Assembly: GCA_019916065.1 (NCBI GenBank)
Contig: CM034239.1
Coordinates: 36,914,419-36,978,418 of the forward strand
DNA length: 64,000 bases
Direction: 5' to 3'
Source of the DNA: Vitellaria paradoxa
Taxonomy: Eukaryota > Streptophyta > Magnoliopsida > Ericales > Sapotaceae
The notes below the pieces were generated by a model that was not told the origin of the DNA, did not search any database, and saw nothing but the letters and a program-made list of their open reading frames with translations. Shown in pieces: positions 59,177 through 64,000 of the stretch. Made by a program: the position numbers and the translations under genes. Numbering within the stretch: the stretch's first letter is position 1; every line of letters begins with the position of its first letter.

Positions 59177-59880
59177 TTTTTTGAAAAGTAAAGAAGAATA
59201 AATTAATAATAAAAATTATAAAAAGTTTGGGGCATACCCTGCAAATACAAAGAAACACAAATAAGCTTGTTAAAAGCAATCAACATCTTGGCCATATGCC
59301 AAGAAAACAAAGGAAACAAACCAGCTTAACAATAACTAAGAAATGTTGATATAACATCTACTTGGCAAACATAAGATGCCAGATCGACACGCGTACAGAA
59401 ATCCTCAAAACCATTTCGAGTAATCAGCAGACCAACCAAAAAAGTTCGCAACAGAAACCAACTCGGCATCATGGGAAGCCTTAGGAGCTCAGAACCAACA
59501 TTGCTCGGAAGGATAAACCACAAACCAACTGAAACAAAATCAAAGAGGCCATAAGTATGTTAACAAGCACAATTGAAGAATACCAGCAATGCACGAGCCA
59601 AGACAACTGCAAACGTATCATCAGCAAATTCAATCGGGAAAAGTACAGCCAACACAGGAGCAGCAGCAAACAAGAACAAACGGCAATCAGATGAAGGGAG
59701 CTACATCACCAAAACAGCAGGTTACACCAGCAATTACAGCAGGTAGTAAACTTGGTTGCAAGTGAAACAAAAGCACCCCACGGCAACCAAAATGGAAACA
59801 CATGACACCAAAAACAGATAGTAGCCCAAGAGAAATCAGATATCACCTGCACAAATCAGAGGAGCAGTGAAAGAGGAAGA
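59177..59880 (-). mobile_element. Possible LINE 3' tail
   Basis: Read on the minus strand, the sequence is T/G-rich with small open pieces (59326-59523, 59481-59669). It ends in TTTATAATTTTTATTATTAA and TTCTTTACTTTTC followed by an A-run (plus-strand T-run at 59168-59174), like the 3' ends of plant LINEs. No RT, zinc-finger or RNase H motif is readable. The T/G-rich character continues to about 60340, so the upstream edge is uncertain. Confidence 0.35.
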
Positions 59881-62850
59881 AAATGAAAGAAGATAAAGAA
59901 AGAAAAAATCAACAATCAAAAGAAACTCAGCAAGCTCAAGGAACCATCCTCAGTACCAAAAGAACCACCATAGCCAATCAAACAGCACCAAAGCCCTCAT
60001 CCATCCACAAGCAAGCAGCACCACCAATACTACCAACATATATATCACTGGCAAAAATCAACAAATAAGCAATCCAACAATGAATCATCAAGCCATCACC
60101 AAAAGAAACCAGAAATCAATCTCCACCAATAAGTAGCGTCCAATCATCACAAAACAACCAAATGCAGCAATGCAAAGAAATTCACATCAATAGCCCAAGG
60201 GAAGCACCAGCATAAGGGCCCAAACAATAGAGGCAATACAACAATATACTGCGAACCATCCCACACACAGGTGTGTATATCATCAATCATACACAAATCA
60301 TTAATCAATCACTTATCCACAAGTTCAAACAACAGATTTTTGTATAAGAAATACAAAAATTTATGATCCAACCTTTTGTAAAATAAGTAACAAAAATAAC
60401 TTACATGTCTCCTCCTTCAAAATGTGACAATCCACACATGACATCCCAGAAGAGAAGCCAACATGTGGTCAATCACGTAACAAAACCAAATTACAAATGG
60501 CTACTTGTAAAGCTCATAAATCATATAGCATGTCAACATACAAAATACTTAGCAAGTATTCAATGCAAAGAAATTATTTTTTGGGAAAAAAAAAGTCTTC
60601 CAATAAAAAAAAAAATGTAATACAAATCACACATTCCATCGCCAAAAAGCCCTTTCAATGACTTGAATAAGAAATATGACTTTTTTATCGACCTTGTAAT
60701 TGCACAATCAAATTTTCCGCAAGAACTTTTTGTGCAGTTCATATGGCACTTGGAGAGAAACAATGAGATATGTAGATTGCTTATTTAGAAGCACAAGATT
60801 AAGACAGCCAACTCAAGAGAACTACTCTTGTACAGCTTATACTCAACCAAATATAGGGTCATCTGTTCAAATTTTGGGCCCAATTTTAAGTTGCTTTACC
60901 AAATAAGGAGAACCCAAAAGCTGGTTCAGGCTCAGGTCAATTTGCCCTTGTGAGGAAAAGAGTGGCAACGACCAAAATGTAATTAATTTCTCTTTTACAA
61001 CCAAGTATAGTAGGAATATATGACTTTATGCAAAATCAACGTCTTATTGCATGCTTACATTATCAAGTTAATGTTAGGATCTTAGCTACTAAAATAACAT
61101 GACTGTTGGTCTAGAAATGTAACATTAGAAAATCTTACACATTCCACAATTGTTCCCTCACTATGTTAATTTATTTTTTATCTGATCTTAAGCTTGTTGA
61201 ATTCCCAGTTGCAGTCTAGCAGAGAAGATCTCCATTATCCTTAGCTGGTTATGACCACTATTTCCACAAGCACACTATAAAATCAATAGAATTCACTTGA
61301 AACAAGCTAACCAATTCTAACTACATCAATATAGACTCAATTCCATTTGAGATTCTATTTAAAAAAAAAAAAAAGCTAAACATGAAAGAAAATAGCACCA
61401 AATTCATAAATCTTTACTGAGAAGAAACATAGATAGCTTTCAAAAAAAAAAACAAACAAACATGCCTAAAAATTCATCTCCAACGCAAAATGTTAAAAAG
61501 TAAATAGAGTCCCTATAATCAAAACACTGAAACTGATTATGCAAAATGTGAGGGACAGTATATCACATCCAACAATATGTAAGTCAGACATGTGATGTGA
61601 CATATTTAATAATTTTATCATCTGTTTTTCAAATACAGTTAGAATGTACCTGAGCACTCAAAATCTTTTAAAATCTTGTCTCGTGTTTGACATTATTTGT
61701 ACATTGAAATATACTTGAGTAATGGATAGAAATATTGAATTAGTATTTTTGTTGATGTTATATATCTCATAAATACAGATACAAATCATTTTTTTTTTGG
61801 CTATATCCACGTCGTGCCTGTATTGTTACTTTTTTTTCAAAATTGCCATTTTTCGTGCCGGTGTCCATATCCACCCTCCTTATGCTATCATTTAAATAAA
61901 AGAAATAAGATTTTAATATTAGAATATGGATGTAAAAAAAAAATCTACCAAAAAAAATTTATGAAAGTACATAAAAGAAGCTACTTAAGAAAGCTCACCA
62001 AGAACACAACCACACTCAAGCATGGGTCTTTCAGGTCATTAATATCAGAAAAGTGGGAGAGGCATACAAAATACCATACATATGAATGCAACAACAAAAT
62101 ATTATTATTTCTAAGACCTCCATTACTTCATCTTCTATGGATAACTTGATAATTAATATTATTTTCAGCAAGTGCTTATTTTTCTAACTCTTCGTGCTTA
62201 ACTAAGCATCCAAGAACCTACTTTGTTTTAGTTGTCGAACAAGTGATAAAGCATCAAAAGCATTTGTTATCCTTGTTACTCTTTTTTATATGACGAGTAC
62301 AATTGGTGGTGTTTGCACTGAAAAACAAAAGTCAATTTAATATCTAGTTATTCACAGAAGAAAGGCACAAGAGTCATCATCAATTTCCTACATTTGTAAA
62401 ACAAGCAAGTATATTTTATTAACTCAGTTTGCAGAGCCTGCTTTTATCAGCTTGCATGGATCTATCATAATAACATGAAGAATAAAGTATTTCCCATCAT
62501 GTTCTTCAATGAAACTATATTGAGAGTTTTGATATTCAAAATGAACACAAAAAGTGAAACAAATTAATTTTTTCGTAACTAACTAATCATTTTTTTCAGG
62601 TTATCGGAAGAGCTGCATAGAGATTTCCAAATATAATACAGACACACGGAGACACACACATTTAAAGAACACAGTAGCCCATGTTTGAGCTCAGAAAAGT
62701 AAGCAATCACGTGAGAGTATGACTAATAATATTATTTTCACCAATGCTTCTCTCTTTTGCAATTATATACATGCAATTATGCAAAAGTTTTAGGGTTCAG
62801 AGTAAAGTTGGTCACTATAAGGGATATGAGTAGGATTTATACATACTTGC
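59881..62850. other. Non-coding stretch, no gene recognised
   Basis: Composition is A/C-rich from 59881 to about 60340 and AT-rich afterwards. Small ORFs here have no recognisable features. If the phosphoglycolate phosphatase-like exon at 62851-62918 belonged to a working gene, its next exons should fall in this interval, but I could not find them. Confidence 0.5.
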
Positions 62851-62918
62851 CTGCCAAGGTATTGGAAACAAGCAAGCTCAATCTCCTCCAGTATGCCATC
62901 CTCACCAATCACATAAAC
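62851..62918 (-). pseudogene. Isolated exon like phosphoglycolate phosphatase
   Basis: On the minus strand a 68-bp segment follows an AG acceptor (TTTTCAAG) and reads VYVIGEDGILEEIELACFQYLG, a close match to the conserved block VYVIGEDGIL-x-E-x-ELAGFQYLGG of plant phosphoglycolate phosphatases (HAD-type enzymes of photorespiration that hydrolyse 2-phosphoglycolate). It ends GGCAG followed by GCAAGT, a good GC-AG-type donor, so the exon would start in phase 0 and end two bases into a codon. Compared with the family block, a Gly is Cys, and the final Gly codon GGN would start AG. I found no neighbouring exons within reach on either side. It is either one exon of a gene with long introns extending beyond 64000 or, more likely, a stray copy. 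Confidence 0.55.
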
Positions 62919-63159
62919 CTTGAAAAGCACCAAGCAAAAAGATTAGACATTTTATCATCTCCCTCCCAAGACTTCAATTTTGAAGAAATCGCATCAACAA
63001 TAATTAACTCCTCGAAGATGTGATTATATTGTCACAAAGATTGATTGTGTTAATATATGAAAATTTTAATATATATATATATATATAATCAGAATATCAA
63101 AAGCAAGGAAATTAACCAGGAAAATGAGACCAATGAGTTCTTATGCTACTTTTAAGACA

Positions 63160-63193
<34 letters not shown>

Positions 63194-64000
63194 GAATACA
63201 TTCATAGAGCATTATCCAAGGTTCAGTGAGAGTGATATTCTCTGGTCAATTCTTTGAGTTTTGGGTTGAGGAGAAACGTGCGTTTCACTTTGACAATTGG
63301 ACAACCGGAAAGCAAAATAGGTAGGGACAAAAACCAGTAGAACTGTAAAGTATGATCTAGTTAAACCCAGAGGTCTAGATAAATAAAACTTTAGTTTTAG
63401 TTTAACAATGTGGTTCGGCACAACCGTTCGGAGTTACAAAAATTTCTAACAAAGTTTTAAAATTCTCAGTTCTTTTCTATCAAATTTTGTAACGTGTTAC
63501 TTCTACGCTAACTTTTAATAACTTTTTAGTAAATCAAACACCAAAATCCAATACTATTTTCCTAATTGGTAGGTGAGTATATGTATATTCTTTCATCTGT
63601 TAACATATTCCAATATTTCATTCTGAAACAGCATTTTCTTGTTAACCGAAGTTAATCTTTCTGATATATATTGCTGTCAAACCTTCCTAGGAGCAAGAAC
63701 TGTGGTTGTATTGATTAGTGCATCTATACATGGTATGATTGATCATAATTTCTTCTTTAAATGATTTTTCAAGAATAAGATTTTATACGTTTGATATATA
63801 TTAGATGCCGTGCATACGTAAACATCATGATTATTACTTTATTGAAGTTGTTCTTATATTCTAATGATAGGTGAGGTTGTTAAAATTAATGTAAAAAATA
63901 AAATAAACTAATTAAATAGGTTACAAAAATTATTTAAACCCTCTTTAAAATCATGAGTGGTAATGGATTAATACAAAAAAAATCAACAAAATTAAAAGTT
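62919..64000. other. AT-rich right end of window
   Basis: No gene is recognised. TA microsatellites lie at 63069-63088 and 63165-63191. If the exon at 62851-62918 is part of a working minus-strand gene, its upstream exons should lie here or beyond the window. Confidence 0.5.

Noticed and set aside
62370..62545. Minus-strand open stretch containing IEEHDGKYF, a possible next phosphatase exon
   Set aside because: The resemblance to the family's MEHDK block is only three or four residues, splice borders are poor and the following residues do not fit.
1..64000. CRISPR arrays, operons, bacterial-type promoters, tRNA or rRNA genes
   Set aside because: The window is plant nuclear DNA. Repeats with regular spacing are transposon or microsatellite derived, and the tRNA-like promoters belong to SINEs.

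Overview
The window is plant nuclear DNA, from a flowering plant and probably a eudicot. It contains a P-class pentatricopeptide repeat gene with no intron in the coding region, an LHCII type II (LHCB2-like) antenna gene with one short intron, and a VPS11 gene with plant-type exon structure. These lie in AT-rich DNA full of plant transposable elements: L1-type LINEs with an RNase H tail, tRNA-derived SINEs, Ty1/copia and Ty3/gypsy elements, a Tourist-like MITE and an endogenous caulimovirid. Nothing in the sequence fixes the species.

Layout. 1-5.1 kb: a broken endogenous pararetrovirus whose two halves point away from each other. 6.8-9.9 kb: a 5'-truncated LINE. 10.7-11.0 kb: a MITE. 13.3-13.5 kb: a SINE with 13-bp target duplications. 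14.0-14.8 kb: an imperfect direct duplication. 15.2-15.8 kb: a copia gag-protease remnant. 19.6-22.3 kb: the PPR gene (minus). 24.2-25.6 kb: a second LINE remnant. 27.3 kb: a weak SINE. 29.2-30.7 kb: LHCB2 (minus). About 33.5-42.3 kb: a decayed Tat-lineage Ty3/gypsy element with gag-pol, a 34-bp repeat array rich in CACGTG, and a broken antisense ORF. 42.25-44.9 kb: nested local duplications. 44.92-51.29 kb: a second Ty3/gypsy element (minus) with both LTRs and 5-bp target duplications; a SINE has landed inside its pol. 52.6-57.1 kb: VPS11 (minus). 57.1-64 kb: mostly non-coding AT-rich DNA with a probable LINE tail near 59.2 kb and one isolated exon closely resembling plant phosphoglycolate phosphatase near 62.9 kb.

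Only three loci look like working host genes: the PPR gene (organelle RNA metabolism), LHCB2 (chloroplast light harvesting and state transitions) and VPS11 (vacuolar/endosomal tethering). All three are on the minus strand, far apart, and show no sign of joint regulation. The rest is a layered transposon record. Its clearest chronology is: a local tandem repeat, then the gypsy insertion, then the SINE inside the gypsy element.

I found no convincing new biological system. The points most worth a second look are the divergent caulimovirid halves, the VPS11 intron that is open and in frame, the G-box-like array in the Tat element, the isolated phosphoglycolate phosphatase exon, and the nested insertion history beside VPS11. 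Exon borders, domain calls and motif positions were read by eye; no database search was run.
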